From Parelaphostrongylus tenuis (taxonomy: Eukaryota > Nematoda > Chromadorea > Rhabditida > Metastrongylidae), in NCBI GenBank assembly GCA_019055375.1, contig JAHQIW010000486.1:124001-188000 (forward strand): a DNA stretch of 64,000 bases, in the 5' to 3' direction. The notes below the pieces were generated by a model. The model worked only from the letters and a program-made list of their open reading frames with translations. It was not told the DNA's origin and ran no database searches. Positions 22,855-34,217 of the stretch are shown here, piece by piece (position 1 is the first letter of the stretch; each line of letters opens with the position of its first letter). The translations under genes were made by a program, and so were the position numbers.

Positions 22855-25800
22855 TAGTGACGATGAGTTACTCGAGCGGATACCAGCAACACTTCCATTT
22901 TTCCCTATCGTGTGCAAGAGTAGCCCAGTGGGTCCTCCTCACTCTAGAGATTCGCTGAGCATCATATCTTTCTTCTACTCTTTTCGTTATGCAATCGGAC
23001 CATCGGATCGGTGATTTCCTGTAGAGCGCTTGATACCCAGAGGAATCCAGTCGGTAACAGCTCTCGTCCATCGCTTACCGCTGAAGCGCATCATGTGTCC
23101 AGCCCACCTTATTTTCGATATCCTCGCGTGTAGAATGGCGTCATTGAACTTCAGTCTTTGACGTAGGTCGGAACTTCGGATCCTTTCTCTCATTTACGAG
23201 ATACGGGATACTCCTGGCATCGACTTTTCGACTGCGCGTTCAATAACGCCAAGTGATCTTTCATCCTACTTACAGAGCGACAAGGTTTCTGCTGCATACA
23301 TTAGGACAAGGATAATCGTTGAGTCGGAAAGGTGGGCACGGAGTTGGATGTTCTTGGTCCTCTTCATAACATTTTCAATGCTCTCAAAAGTTTCCTAAGC
23401 CGCTTGTTTCCTCTAGAATCATATTAATTTTACGACCTAGATAGACGTAACTAGATCTATCGGAGATTACGTACTGTTGAGCGAGAATGGGGCATTCAAA
23501 ACCCATCCGTTCCTCATTACCATCGTTTTCGTCAGACTTAGTTGGTCCACGCGCGTTGTCGAAATCGGTCAACAATCGTTCCGCTTGGCTGATGTTTGGT
23601 GTTATGAGGACGGTATCATCAGCGAAGCGAAGGTGGTTCAATTGTCGACAGCCGATTTAATTCCTACATCGTTGCTTCCGAATGTTCGAATGACATTTTG
23701 GAGGGTGGCAGTGAATAAATTTGGCGAAATCGTATCACCTTGTCGAGCCCCCCTTCTTATGTCGATGGTTATATTGTTCAAAAGGACATAGTTTGGTCCT
23801 GAAATCTTTACATAGCTCACGAAGAACCATTATGTACCGAGTAACGCCCTGGTCATCCACAGCCTCTATAACCGCTTCCGTTTCCACTGAGTCAAACTCT
23901 TCCTTCAGATCAATGAAAGTGCGACAGGGCGGTACTTTTTATTCTCGTAAAATTTCAATGAGTCTTGCTATCGTGTCAATGTGGTCTATAGTACTAAATC
24001 CTTTTCGGAACCCTGCCTGTTCGCATGGCTTCCTTTCGTCTAGTGTTCTGTCAAACCTCTTAAGGATGACTCGAGTGAAGAGTTTATAGACAACGGAAAA
24101 CAAGCAGATTGGGCGATAAATGTCTATGTCGTGAAGGTCTCCCTTTATGAATAACAACGCGGTCTTACTGATTCCATTGAGTGAGAACCTTGCATTCTGG
24201 CACATAAGGAGTGAAGACTCGAAACAGGGTGATGATGAGAACTGGCGGTAGGTTCTTCAGGTATTCTGGTCTAATCTTTTTTGAACCGGCTATTGTCCTG
24301 TTCTTTATCGACGATATAGCTCGTCGGATTTTGGAAGGGAGGACCGGTGGAACGACAGATTCATTCTTGTTCAATTTATGTGACGGTAACATGACATGGA
24401 TAGCGAATGGATCCGTTTAGTACTGGTGGATGATCTTCTCTATTGCTCTTTTGGAAGCACTAAGTGTCCCGTCGAGGTATCGGAGTGCAATCATCTTGGT
24501 CTTACAATTGTGAAGCCTCGCTGGGCTCTACGAATGCTCTTCCCAGCTTCTGCAGCTTCTGCAGGTTTTGCCATAACTGTTGCTCTTGTCTCTTTGAGGC
24601 TTTCTTTTATCGGTTCTCTGCAGCGTTTCCCAGGGTCAGACGTAAGATTTCGGTTGCCTGTAGCACGTGCGATTCCACGTTGACGTATCAGCTCGAGTGT
24701 CTGCGGAGACAAGCGTCTCTTCGTGACCTTAGGACTCTCGGCTTTCATAACGCTAACGTAAAGATATGCAACGAGCCGTTTGTATCCTTCGTCGATATTA
24801 TCGACAACGGTATCTTCCCCGGAGTGGACCAATGACATGAATACATCTTGGATAATAATATTTCTGGGAACTGCTTGGATCGTCATGATAAACTCAGATA
24901 ACTTTTCACCCTGTTCATTTTAATGTAGTCCATGGGTCCCAATGTAGCTTTCTTCAGGCGTTTTCCTAGGTCCAGTTTCTGCGTTATAATCTCCAAGAAT
25001 GACCTTGAAGAAGGTATGGTTTTCTCTGAAGAATTTTTCGAGGTCCATGAAGAACGATTCGACTTCGTCTTCGTCATAGCTTGATGTTGGTGCTTAAGCA
25101 ACGAAGGTAGTCAAGCGAGCACCGAAACACATCGTTTCAACCATAATCGTCCGTTATTTAAACAAATCAGTGTTCACGGTCAAATTCGATTTGACGAGGA
25201 TGCCAACGCCGCCGACACCTCTGCTATCGCATGTTTCAAAGAGCAGTTCTTCTCCGGTGTTAAAAACAGCGTGAAAAAATGGTGCCTTCTTGTCTCAGCC
25301 AGGCCAATGACGTCGTACCTTATCCTTCTTGCTTAAATCGATAGATATTCTACAGCGGATTTATCAGCATGTAATCGAGTACTGTAAGTAGAGATCGTCA
25401 TTTTAGTCCGTTTCCATTTTGGCAGCCTAGTTCGGTCCTGAGATTTTAGCAGCCTCTCCGTACTCGTCCTACCTGGCACTGCCGTACCAGGGCTCATTCG
25501 GGGTCAGGGGAATGAGGCCCATATTTATAGCTGTTTCTAGCATACTGATACCCCACGTATAGCTTGCTAGGTTCTAAATATGGGGTTGGGTGCTCACGAG
25601 CAGCTTGCCAGTCTCTCTCGGAAGAGCGGGAGGAGCTTATTTGTTGGAAGCGACTCCTTACCGCCTTCCATGTACTTTCCAGCCGCTTGATTGCAGGCTT
25701 ATGGCCTACTATCCTCGTAGAAATAGAGTTTTGTCATATCGGCCCTCCACAATCAGAGAGCTTATTTCCTGAATGCATCTGCGTCTCTGAGTTGCACGCG

Positions 25801-25911
25801 GTCTCTTTGGTCCGCATTTATTCCCCTGTCCAGCACCTGGGGAAGCGCCACGTGCCCTCGCGACTAACCGGGCGGGATTCCTCAAAGAAAGAGATCCGTG
25901 GAGACCGTTAG
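22855..25911 (-). mobile_element. RTE-type non-LTR retrotransposon, nearly full length, decayed
   Basis: Read from high to low coordinates this 3-kb element has a GC-rich leader (about 25440-25911) followed by the pieces of one polyprotein in three frames. The apurinic-type endonuclease (CDSRGVGGVGILV near 25220, APTSSYDEDEVESFF, then the LGDYNAETGPR catalytic region) comes first. The reverse transcriptase follows, with YRPICLFSVVYKLFTRVI, EQAGFRKGFSTIDHI, RRGARQGDTISP and the active-site block LRFADD at about 23616-23633. The C-terminal region has IRWAGHMMRFS and RRTHWATLAHDREKW. Frameshifts and in-frame stops (for example before APTSS) make it inactive. Total length matches the roughly 3.3 kb of nematode RTE elements (family knowledge). 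Plus-strand frames of up to 123 codons over the same bases are shadows. Confidence 0.9.
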
Positions 25912-26176
25912 ATTATCAATTATAATTACCAAATTCAAGTAACAAGTTAGCAATTTCAAAAAATGGCAGTTTTCGGGTACAGAAATCGTTACTTGCACAG
26001 TCCTTTAAAACCATTATGTAAAATATTTTGTATGTAAAAAACATGTGATAAATTAGCGTTTTGACACCTTTTTCTACGAAAAAGAAGAATTCACGTGTAG
26101 ATATTCTTTTTTTAATTTAACAATTATCATAGCCAAAGAAGTGGCGGATTCAAACTTCTACACTTAATATTTATTA
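25912..26176. other. No gene; AT-rich spacer
   Basis: Short AT-rich spacer between the RTE leader and a mariner relic. Confidence 0.4.
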
Positions 26177-26647
26177 GGTCGTTCCATAAGTTCTGGTACT
26201 GGATCAATGGCAGTGAATTTATTAGTCAGAACTATTTGAAATTGCGTAATTTTTGCACCATCCATTTGCGCCTTTTCTCATGAACAATTTGGTGTACAAC
26301 TTGCCTATACCTGTTTTAAGATGGGACTGTCTTGGGGACAAACTAGCTAGCTAACCATGCAAAAATGACGCGTAGGGTAAAATACTACTAAGGCAGCGCG
26401 CAAGACTAAGGGAGCTTCTGGACCGTCGAAGCGTGACTAATTCTCCATACTGTTCTCTCCAGCTTTGAATTTCGCAAACCACTTCCATGCCCTCCTTTCT
26501 TAAACCGTATCATCGTCATAAGCTATGGGAGTTCACTATATTTGCTTCATGGTGGAGCAGTATCGGGAACCAAATTTATGCATTCTTAATTATTTCGGTC
26601 AATAAACTGGTGGTTATTGCCCTTTTACCAAAACTTATGCAACGACC
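26177..26647 (-). mobile_element. Mariner-derived short element with intact terminal repeats
   Basis: Terminal inverted repeats (GGTCGTTCCATAAGTTCTGG on the left; its near match GGTCGTTGCATAAGTTTTGG is read inward on the right) are flanked on both sides by TA, the mariner target duplication. The 471-bp body keeps only traces of transposase on the minus strand, notably KWFAKFKAGENSMEN from the helix-turn-helix region. It is a decayed, non-autonomous copy. Confidence 0.75.
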
Positions 26648-26698
26648 TAAAAATCCATACAATACATTTCGACCTAGGATCATGAAGTTGAGTGATTA

Positions 26699-26757
26699 AG
26701 TATTAAGTTGAGAAAAAGTTTCTTAACACCTTCCGAAAAGAAAATTCAAAGCTCATA
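26699..26757 (-). mobile_element. Solo mariner end
   Basis: AAGTTGAGAAAAAGTTTCTT, followed by AACACC...AAAATTCAAAGCT, matches the end of the mariner relic at 37431-37480 but has no transposase attached. It directly abuts an F3 element. Confidence 0.45.
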
Positions 26758-26759
26758 TA

Positions 26760-26975
26760 CCTAAGCGAATTGAGTGAAGAGTAAAAAAAACGACCTTAGA
26801 CCGGAGTCGAACCTGCGTTTCGTTCATGACACAAACGCGTGCTACCACTACACCACCGAGATACATTCGCACCACTACTCATTCTTCAATTCCTCTACGT
26901 TAGCTGTCAGACACCAACGTTAAACAGGCTTGGTCGGGTAGGCGATTTTGCTTTATAAACTCAGTTAAGCTGACA
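26760..26975 (-). repeat. F3 tRNA-derived element
   Basis: On the minus strand ATCTCGGTGGTGTAGTGG, an anticodon-arm-like CGTTTGTGTCATGAACG and GGTTCGACTCC occur in tRNA order, ending with CTCAATTCGCTTAGG. The acceptor and D-arm regions pair reasonably; the T-arm is damaged. It is followed by a second copy in the same orientation (27047). Confidence 0.6.
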
Positions 26976-27046
26976 GCCATTGTGGAAGATGATACTCGAT
27001 AAATCTAGTATTTTGACTGCATTTTTGCAACGTCATGATGTCTCAC

Positions 27047-27242
27047 TTTTTCCTAAGAGAACTGGGTGGCGAGCTAAAATTCCACCTCACGCGGGAGTCG
27101 AACCCGCGTTTCGTTCATGACAGAAACGCGTGCTACCACTACACCGCAGAGGTACATTCGCGCTACCACTCATTCTTCAACATCTCTATGATCGACTTTC
27201 GTCTGAGGCCGTATTTTTGCTCACCACTCGATTCTCTTACAA
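27047..27242 (-). repeat. F3 foldback with an almost tRNA-like core
   Basis: Inverted ends (CCTAAGAGAACTGGGTGGCGAG left; the right reads GTAAGAGAATCGAGTGGTGAG) enclose a 70-base core at 27084-27153 on the minus strand. The core has an acceptor stem ACCTC/GAGGT, a D-arm with GTG/CAC, an anticodon stem CGTTT/GAACG with loop CTGTCAT (GTC at the anticodon position, as in tRNA-Asp), and a perfect T-arm GCGGG/CCCGC around TTCGACT. Two acceptor mismatches argue against a normal tRNA gene. Confidence 0.72.
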
Positions 27243-27339
27243 AGAAATGAAACATCATAACGCTACGAAAAATTCACTAAAAACGCTAGATTTTCCGAAG
27301 CTTATATATAAATCAGTGGGAAAGAGCAAGATTTATTCT

Positions 27340-27640
27340 TCAACACAAAGACCCTCATTATCCGCGATTTTTGCCAACGATATGCGGTCATCCGTGTTTC
27401 CTCGAAATCGCCATTTGCTGGGCTTTGAATTAAAAAGCTCTTGACATGCCTCTTCAACTTAATCAAATGTCACGAATCGCCATCCACGCAAGAAATGCTC
27501 CGTTGAACGGAAACACTAATCATAATCGGAAGCGCAGCATCTGGACCGTAGGCTGTGTGCGGTAAGACCTGAAATGCCTCCAAGTTGATCAAATCTTAGT
27601 CAATTCACGGTGTGAGGCTTGGCAATGTTTTACTGAGACA
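27340..27640 (-). mobile_element. Mariner C-terminal fragment, frameshifted
   Basis: On the minus strand EAFQVLPHTAYGPDA corresponds to the mariner VLPHPPYSPD signature. A shifted frame then gives RSTEHFLRGWRF, followed by FNSKPSKW, the expected order for a transposase C-terminal third. No N-terminal part or terminal repeat is seen. Confidence 0.55.
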
Positions 27641-30239
27641 GCGCACGCTTTCGACAAGTCCCTATCGCGACTTTCCTTTTAACACACTATATTAGCGTTA
27701 CCTTGGACGTTTCTTTTCTGACATATTCCTATGAACGCACAATAAGCAACACTATGTAAATCAAACGTGGAATTTAAATTTTTTCCTGGTGTTATGGAAC
27801 TTCATCCCAACCTAGTGGTAGAAAGCTCACCAAATACTCAGAAATTTGCGCTTTCGTTGACCTCTGAACTTCATCACATGTTCTTCAAGACATGTAAGAT
27901 GCCCATGCGATGCACGTGATCGCTAGTCCTCGCGCGCGCCTCTGGCTATGAAAACTCTTTTGTTAACATCAAGGTCAACACGTTGGTCTCAGTTTTTAAC
28001 TTGGAACATACTGGCTGGTACATTTTGGACGACAATCTCAATTATTTTTTAGGTGAGTGAGCATTCAATCATGTCACGTGATCATTAAGCAGAAACGATA
28101 AAAAAACACTGGGTGATGTCCTTTATCGCTTATAATTTGTTTCACACGCTTTGATTTAGGGTTAAACGTGCCGCCGTTTCGGTTGGTTTCGTCATAAATT
28201 TTCGACTTCATCTGTGAAATATTTTATAAATCACTTATGATGCAATTTACGAGTGAAGCGTCTAATGTGCTCAATTGCCACCATTTTGTTTGAGAAAGTG
28301 GATCTTAATGATGCAAAGAATGATTATGAGCTTATCATTTATGTATATGACTTGTACTGCAGATATGTTCAGTCTTTTCTCCTCACGTAAAATTTCTGAG
28401 ATGAATTATCGAATGTCCTGGACAGACACTAATATTCATTGAAATCCACCATTAGTCGATCACCATTATATGTTGAGTATCATGGTAGATGAATCATTTT
28501 CTCTCCGTTGAATTTTTGCTCACGGTTATTGCTATTTCCCATCTCAGCTGCTTAATTATTCATTTGTGCACTCTCGGCATTGCTTGTGCGTTTTAGATAT
28601 ACGTAACATTCGCACTTGTGAATCATTCGCCATCAATTCATTCGTCCATCATTTGAATACATATTGTTAAAATGAGGAAGCGTTTGACAACGTTCTTTTT
28701 GTCTTGCCATATGACACTGAAACCGATTTAATATCCTTAAGCACAACATTGTTCAACGTTTTAGTGCATGCACTGACGCCACTGCTATTGAACCAAATTG
28801 TTTATCATCCTAAAATTATACTCTTTGCTTCATTCCTATACTCTGCTAAATTAGCTTTGTACTCATTCTGCTTTACGTTAGTATATGTCAGACCTCTTTT
28901 CTCTACATGCATTATAAGTGCTATGTTTGCTGATCAGTTCCTTCATCAAACATTTGACAGGTTCAAGAAGATTTTGTAAAGATAATATCCAAGACCTTCA
29001 CTTAAGTTCTATTTTTACTAACTTAAAACGGAAAGCAAAATTCTCTCAAAGATTTCTTGTTTTTTCTGTGCTTTTCGGCGCGAACTGCTTGCGCGGCCAT
29101 GACTGAAACGTATGCTAATTATCAGCCTTAATTGCCTTTTTTGACGATTGGAGAAAGTCAACGGAGTTAAAATTTAGCAAAATGAGAAATAGTGCAATCG
29201 AATAGGAACTAAGTAGACGAATAGAATAGGCAAAACTTACTACCTAAATTTTCGACGTATTCGCTACTGTCTGGTTCAAAACGGCTGACAACAGCCAGTC
29301 GTCCAGATGATGTGTGCGCTCGTTGGTTGTGTCAGTCCTAGTCTTCTGAGGTGATGTACCGCTCAAGTGAAGCAAACTCACACGGCGAAAATCTTTTATG
29401 CAATTTTTTTATTGATGAAGTGAGTGCTCTCTGATAAATATTTGTTTGCGATAAGATTATAATATATCAGTAATTATACATGATAATACCATGCTGCTTT
29501 ATTATCATAATGCACTTTTCATTTTTTTTTTCTCAGACCTGTAGTTTCTATTATTTGTTTTGTGAACGTTCATGTGGGCTCGACGGAATTATTGTTTCCG
29601 ATTGCTGCAGCCTACAAGTCGATGTTTTTGATATTGCGCACAAGTCTAATCTTCAGTTTAGCGACCATTGAGGGATGAGTTACATTGTAAACCCAAGTCC
29701 GACCTCGAATAGAGGACTCTACCTGTGTCTACTAGAGCTGAGTGAAAAGTTCTGGAAAATTTTTGGAAAATGCATTCTTGCACAAATCAGCGATAGAAAC
29801 ATCACTAACTATTCTGCGCAGCTGTTGGCGGAGCTATCGGAAATGTTGTATATTACAACACTTGAAGCTATGAAAAGACGATATTTGACGAAGGAACTTT
29901 CTGTAATGACTTTTTCAGTAAAAAGAGCAGCCAACTTCAAAAAATCTCATGTTACCTCGAGAAAAACATATCCTTAGAAAAGGAACTGTTACTGAAAACT
30001 TTTCTTTTATTCCATTTGAATGATTGTAGTCATTTGGTATCGTTTTATTAAAAACTTTTATAGCATGCTCTAGTAATGAAAGGAGACTGAGTTTCGTTCT
30101 CAGTGTCCCTTGTTTCAACTTGATAGTGTATTTATTTTTGCCTCTAGAGAACCCTAAACGCTTTTTTGAGTGAAAGGAACTTCAACATGTCTTGAGACTT
30201 TCCTTTTTCAATACGAAGGCCACATCAACTAGATAACAA
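27641..30239. other. No firmly supported gene
   Basis: AT-rich. A pyrimidine-rich acceptor (TTTTTTTTTCTCAG) ending near 29537 is followed by about 45 open codons in two frames. One is cysteine-rich and one hydrophobic, and I cannot choose between them. A 100-codon frame at 29675-29977 is within chance expectation. Confidence 0.3.
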
Positions 30240-30500
30240 CGCACTTCCAACTGTTTGTTTCGAATGTTTTCTTAAGAACACGCTCAAATCTCAATACATC
30301 TCATAATTATTATTTGAGCCAAAATGCCACGTTGTCCGCTAATGTTGTCGAGGCTGTCAAGGCCGAAAAACGTGTATCGGGTTGTACAACAGCACACTGA
30401 CGGAACACATGACATGTTGGCTCAAATAATAATTATGAGTTATATTGAGACGAGCGGGTTCCTAAGAAAACATTCGAATCAATCATTTGGAAGTGTGGCA
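30240..30500. mobile_element. R1 foldback element, clean copy
   Basis: The arms (about 30240-30340 and 30408-30500) are inverted repeats. Each contains, from outside in, TTCGAATGTTTTCTTA, an AC(A/C)CGCTC block, CTCATAATTATTATTTGAGCC, and a CATG box. The centre holds the R1 core in the other orientation (GAGGCTGTCAAGGCCG, then CGTGTATCGGG). No open frame is evident, so this is a non-autonomous foldback element. Confidence 0.85.
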
Positions 30501-30564
30501 TTAATGTTTCAAGGAATTCGCGAAAATAATGCGACATGTGTCATCTCCAATTGAAACTAATAAA

Positions 30565-30830
30565 CCATTAGTGTGGAGTGATGTGCAAAACTTTTGCATT
30601 CGCTGAGACCTTAGGTTTGTATCCTCGGCGCTTGGTTGTAGCGTAGAAAGAGTGATGTCAAAACAGGCGCCGGTAGTGCAACGGTTCGAACACGCACCTT
30701 AAGATAGGATGAAATGTAAGTTTGAGTCCCTCTGATGCAAAATCTTTGCACATCTTTCTGCATCTATGGGTATATTATAACATCATAACACCGCTGAAAG
30801 CGGTTGAATAAAGAAGAATTCTGCTAGAAA
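30565..30830 (+). repeat. F2 tRNA-derived element
   Basis: GCGCCGGTAGTGCAACGGTTCGAAC and AAGTTTGAGTCCCTCTGATGC match the F2 head. The tail GGGTATATTATAACATCATA, then CACCGCTGAAAGCGGTTGAATAAA, matches the copies at 48430 and 48715. An inverted partial copy lies in front of it (30570-30640). Confidence 0.6.
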
Positions 30831-31974
30831 CTAAGGTCATTGCAAAATAAGGCACACAGTGAACAATGAAGAACTGTTCAATGCCACATAAACAATGCTA
30901 CATAACGACACTACCTTCACGAGGCTCAAGAAAAAGAGAACTCGCCGAAATTTTTGACCTTTGAATACCACAAATACGCTAAGAAGTTCGTTTTAGCTCA
31001 TCAAGGGCATCTTGTAGACATAAAATAACTTGTTTGATATGATTAGGCTACTTCGATAATGAACATTCGAATAGTTGTAAAATGTGAGGTGAAGATTTCC
31101 ATATTGCTCACATTTGTAGGACTAACTTTTGTTATGGTAGTGTTTACCAAGTTTGTTAAATTGGTTGAGTGATTCTTTAAATAAATGGGAATAAACACTT
31201 TACGCTGCGCTAAGGATCTCGCTAACAGAACTACCTCGTGTGGTTTAATCATAAAGAAAGGGAATTAGCTCTTTATATCTTAATAGCGATTATTCTAGCG
31301 TGAAAGTATTCAGTTCTAAACAAGAGCATGAATCATGTGCATTAGCATGGACAACTATTACTACATGAAAACGGGTTGGTTTTTATCGACAACTTCATTT
31401 CTACTCATATGACAAAACTTTGACAATGGCAATGGCGATGTCACAGAGACTGAGGAAAGAATGTTGTGGAAAACACCTAGGAAATTTGGTTGTCGCTAAA
31501 GTAGCACTTTTACTCGCGTATGTCAAAGTGGTTACACGCACTATCAACAGACATGCCACAATTACGGTATGTTGTATACACAATATCGTAAGTCAATATA
31601 TTCTGTTTTCTATTAGCATGATTTCTTTGATTTCTTTAAAACATGAGGTAAGCTCATTGATTGAGTTTGTTCTCAGCTTTGTAGTTCAAGCAGAAACTAT
31701 TCTGCACTATCGACTAGTTCAAATGCCAATCTTTCCCGTACAACTTTCAACCTCAATAGCTTGCACATCTGGGGAGCCAAGTGACTGCGTGAATGTAAAT
31801 CTTCATCTCCAATCAGCGAAGAGAAATTAAAGCGATTCATCATTCTGGTAACCGTGGGCTTGATGCTCACACGAGATTTTGAGTTTTGCTTACGCTGCTA
31901 TAAAAAAGAGTAAGCACTAATGAAGTTATACATTAATATATACGCTATAACAGTCAACCATGTATAAAGAAAAA
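30831..31974. other. No supported gene
   Basis: A 136-codon plus-strand frame (31420-31830) begins at a TTG, not an ATG, has an uneven composition and no splice context. I treat it as chance. Confidence 0.35.
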
Positions 31975-32175
31975 AGGATACGGCTCTCGGCGTAGATCAA
32001 CCTCTGAGGGATACGTTGACCTTTCCAATGACTTGCGGTGGCCTACCGATGTGTCAGCTCAAGGCTGCTTATTCTTCCGGACAATCCTGGTACGAATTTC
32101 ATCGATCTCAAAGAGATGGAAGGCTAGATGAACCATGAGACTAGATCGCAAAATCGACCTTGTTTGCGACGCAGA
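31975..32175 (-). mobile_element. F1 tRNA-derived SINE, decayed
   Basis: On the minus strand a damaged tRNA head precedes the F1 body (ATTGTCCGGAAGAATAAGCAGC, ACACATCGGTAGGCCACCGC, TTGGAAAGGTCA) and CCCTCAGAGG. Confidence 0.55.
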
Positions 32176-32839
32176 GCACCTCAAACCACCACGTCACATG
32201 CGTTCCCATGCACGTATGCAGTGGTGAAATATTACCAGTAACAATCACTATTATACAAATGATTGTTAAATTAGGAAGTGCACAAATATCTGCTCATATT
32301 AGTGAAGAAATAAACCCTTATTTTTCGCAGAAAAATCACTGAATGTCACCAAAGTACCAAACAGTAGTTAAATTTGAAAGTGTCAATATATGTTTCTGCT
32401 TAGAGGAATGGAGCAAAGAGAGCTTGGGAATTTTATATGTGCGTGCAAACCAGTTCCAGTTAACACCTTGATTAATAAGTTGTTGATGAGACCATAGTGC
32501 AGCAGAAAATATCCTTTGTACCACATGAAACATTACATATCTTTCAAAAATTTACTCTGCAGCAAGTAAAATGCTACTTGTTTTCTACATTTAATTGGTG
32601 GAAATGGAACTGCAATTTCAAACTGTGTTGAAACACTTTTCCGCTTTCGTAATTTACTTTGAATAGCTAGAATGACATGATAGCCAAAGTTCAGTACTTC
32701 TGCAACATCTCATGTAGTCTAAAGAACAGCTCCGATTATTGCTTTCCACATAACTTCTACTGGGGTTGGCACGAAATTGCTTGCGATCTATGCATTGTTG
32801 AAATGCGTCTCCTTTGAAAATTTTTGAATTACTCTGTAT

Positions 32840-32975
32840 TATGCATTATATGTTTATTATCGGTTTCTGAGTCAAATGTGTGGTGCATGTTGCGAACTGC
32901 CTCTGTTGTTTCACGACCCATTTCAAACTTACGATCTAAATCACAGTACCAACATCCTTTCCACGTTCTAGAGCA
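32840..32975 (-). mobile_element. Possible mariner N-terminal fragment
   Basis: The minus strand encodes DRKFEMGRETTEAVRNMHHTF, which fits the first helix-turn-helix of mariner transposases (pattern EFKxGRxAxEAxRNIxxxF). There is no further transposase and no terminal repeat, so this is tentative. Confidence 0.35.
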
Positions 32976-33199
32976 CGTATAAAATAAACAGCAAGTTTAA
33001 CACCATAAGCAACAAAACATGTAGCGAGAAATGTGCATCAAAATAATGTACAGCATAACATAACTTAGTCAGATACTTGGGCTGTTCGTTTTCAGTGATG
33101 GTGCGGGCACTGACATAGGGACACTGTGCTGGTTTACCTGTTTTGTTTTCTGGAGTCTCAAGGTAAGTCTAGCAGGAGCTTCCTCAGATCATCATCACA

Positions 33200-33430
33200 T
33201 TAAAGCAGCGGCCGGCCCATGTGAATCAAAGAGAAACTCCATCATGCGAGTATTAGTTACCAAGGCAATGGTCTTTCCTGGTACGGTTTACTCGCAGCTG
33301 GGCTTTTCGTGTGGAAACGTCGGACTTCTTCTCAGCTTAGATAACCCTGCTGGGGAATTGAACCTCGCGCTGCACTTCTCAGTTCAATGTCTAAGAACAC
33401 CTCCCAACCACGATGAAGCAATAAACCATT
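33200..33430 (-). repeat. Possible tRNA-derived repeat
   Basis: On the minus strand GCGAGGTTCAATTCCCCAGC resembles a tRNA T-arm with a B-box. The AGCAGCGGCCGGCC block near 33205 recurs as AGCAGTGGCCGGCC near 36080. Two partial copies are too few to define a family. Confidence 0.3.
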
Positions 33431-33753
33431 TGGGAGGTACATAACACTGAATCAAGAATATATTTCAATATCAAACGATGCATTCCCACAATGCATAAAC
33501 TGCAAAATATTTTACCAGTCTTATACTAGCGTAACTATTCTATGTCGAAAGTGCATTATTCTACAAGCTTTCAACCTATCTACACACTTTACACACTTCA
33601 ATACGATGAACTGTTGTGCCATTGTGTTTTCGATGAATAATGGTAGCAATTTATTGATTAAACTTCCTGGAGGACCTCTGTACTCCCCGCAGTCACCTGA
33701 GCACTCTATGATCAATTTTCTGATATATGTTATATCACACATGTAAATTTCAG

Positions 33754-34217
33754 AGAGTTATCTTGTTTGGGCGACGAAACGTTCGAACTTGCAGTAGTAC
33801 TAGCAGAATCAGCAGTACAACTCGTTGAATAACATTTCGGCGACCTCGACTTTTTTAGAAACGAACAGTTTGTTACAGTGTACGTCTCAGTTGTGAAGAA
33901 GGAGAAGTCTTTGAAATATAAGACAGGAAATGTGCTACCAATCCTGCTGTAATTACCAACCTCTCCTCAGCTAAACAAGATAAGTTTTTGCTTTTGCGTC
34001 TCTCGATTTTTGATACCAAACTTTACGAGTCGATTCTTTGAATTATTACTCTTTGCTCACACAAAACATTGACTGATTGTAATTTCAGGAACATGCATAC
34101 AGGCACAATCAACATGCTCACCTACTCCAAAACAGTGTTGATCTATCAAATGTCGCTCTTCTTCGTCTAAACGGTGGCTCCAAGTTCCTTTGTCTCAGCA
34201 GCGTAGTTACTAAGTAG
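33754..34217 (+). CDS. Possible two-exon C-terminal gene fragment
   Basis: Exon one (33754-33814) follows GTAAATTTCAG and reads LGDETFELAVVLAES before the donor GCA|GTACAACT. Exon two (34089-34217) follows GATTGTAATTTCAG and reads EHAYRHNQHAHLLQ, NSVDLSNVALLRLNGG to a TAG stop. The join is in phase and gives 62 residues with an acidic-amphipathic look. I do not recognise the family. Exon one is open in another frame too, and an upstream exon with the needed phase was not found. Part of the intron (about 33930-34040) is an R2 repeat copy. Confidence 0.33.

Noticed and set aside
24464..24835. Plus-strand frames of 95-123 codons within 23477-24835
   Set aside because: They lie antisense to the RTE polyprotein, whose motifs are unmistakable on the minus strand.
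25564..25911. 115-codon plus-strand frame
   Set aside because: It lies in the GC-rich leader of the RTE element, where stop codons are rare for compositional reasons.
29538..29680. Acceptor followed by two open frames, one cysteine-rich with a leader-like run, one hydrophobic
   Set aside because: The leader-like run is just the polypyrimidine tract read as protein, and two equally open frames suggest chance.
31420..31830. 136-codon plus-strand frame
   Set aside because: Starts with TTG, has no splice context and no recognisable domain; the opposite strand is also partly open.
33096..33162. 67-base exon-like unit with perfect TTTTCAG acceptor and AAG|GTAAGT donor
   Set aside because: It joins only to the less convincing phase of the exon at 33754 and encodes a mostly hydrophobic 22 residues. 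Not called as a gene, but mentioned as the alternative to test.
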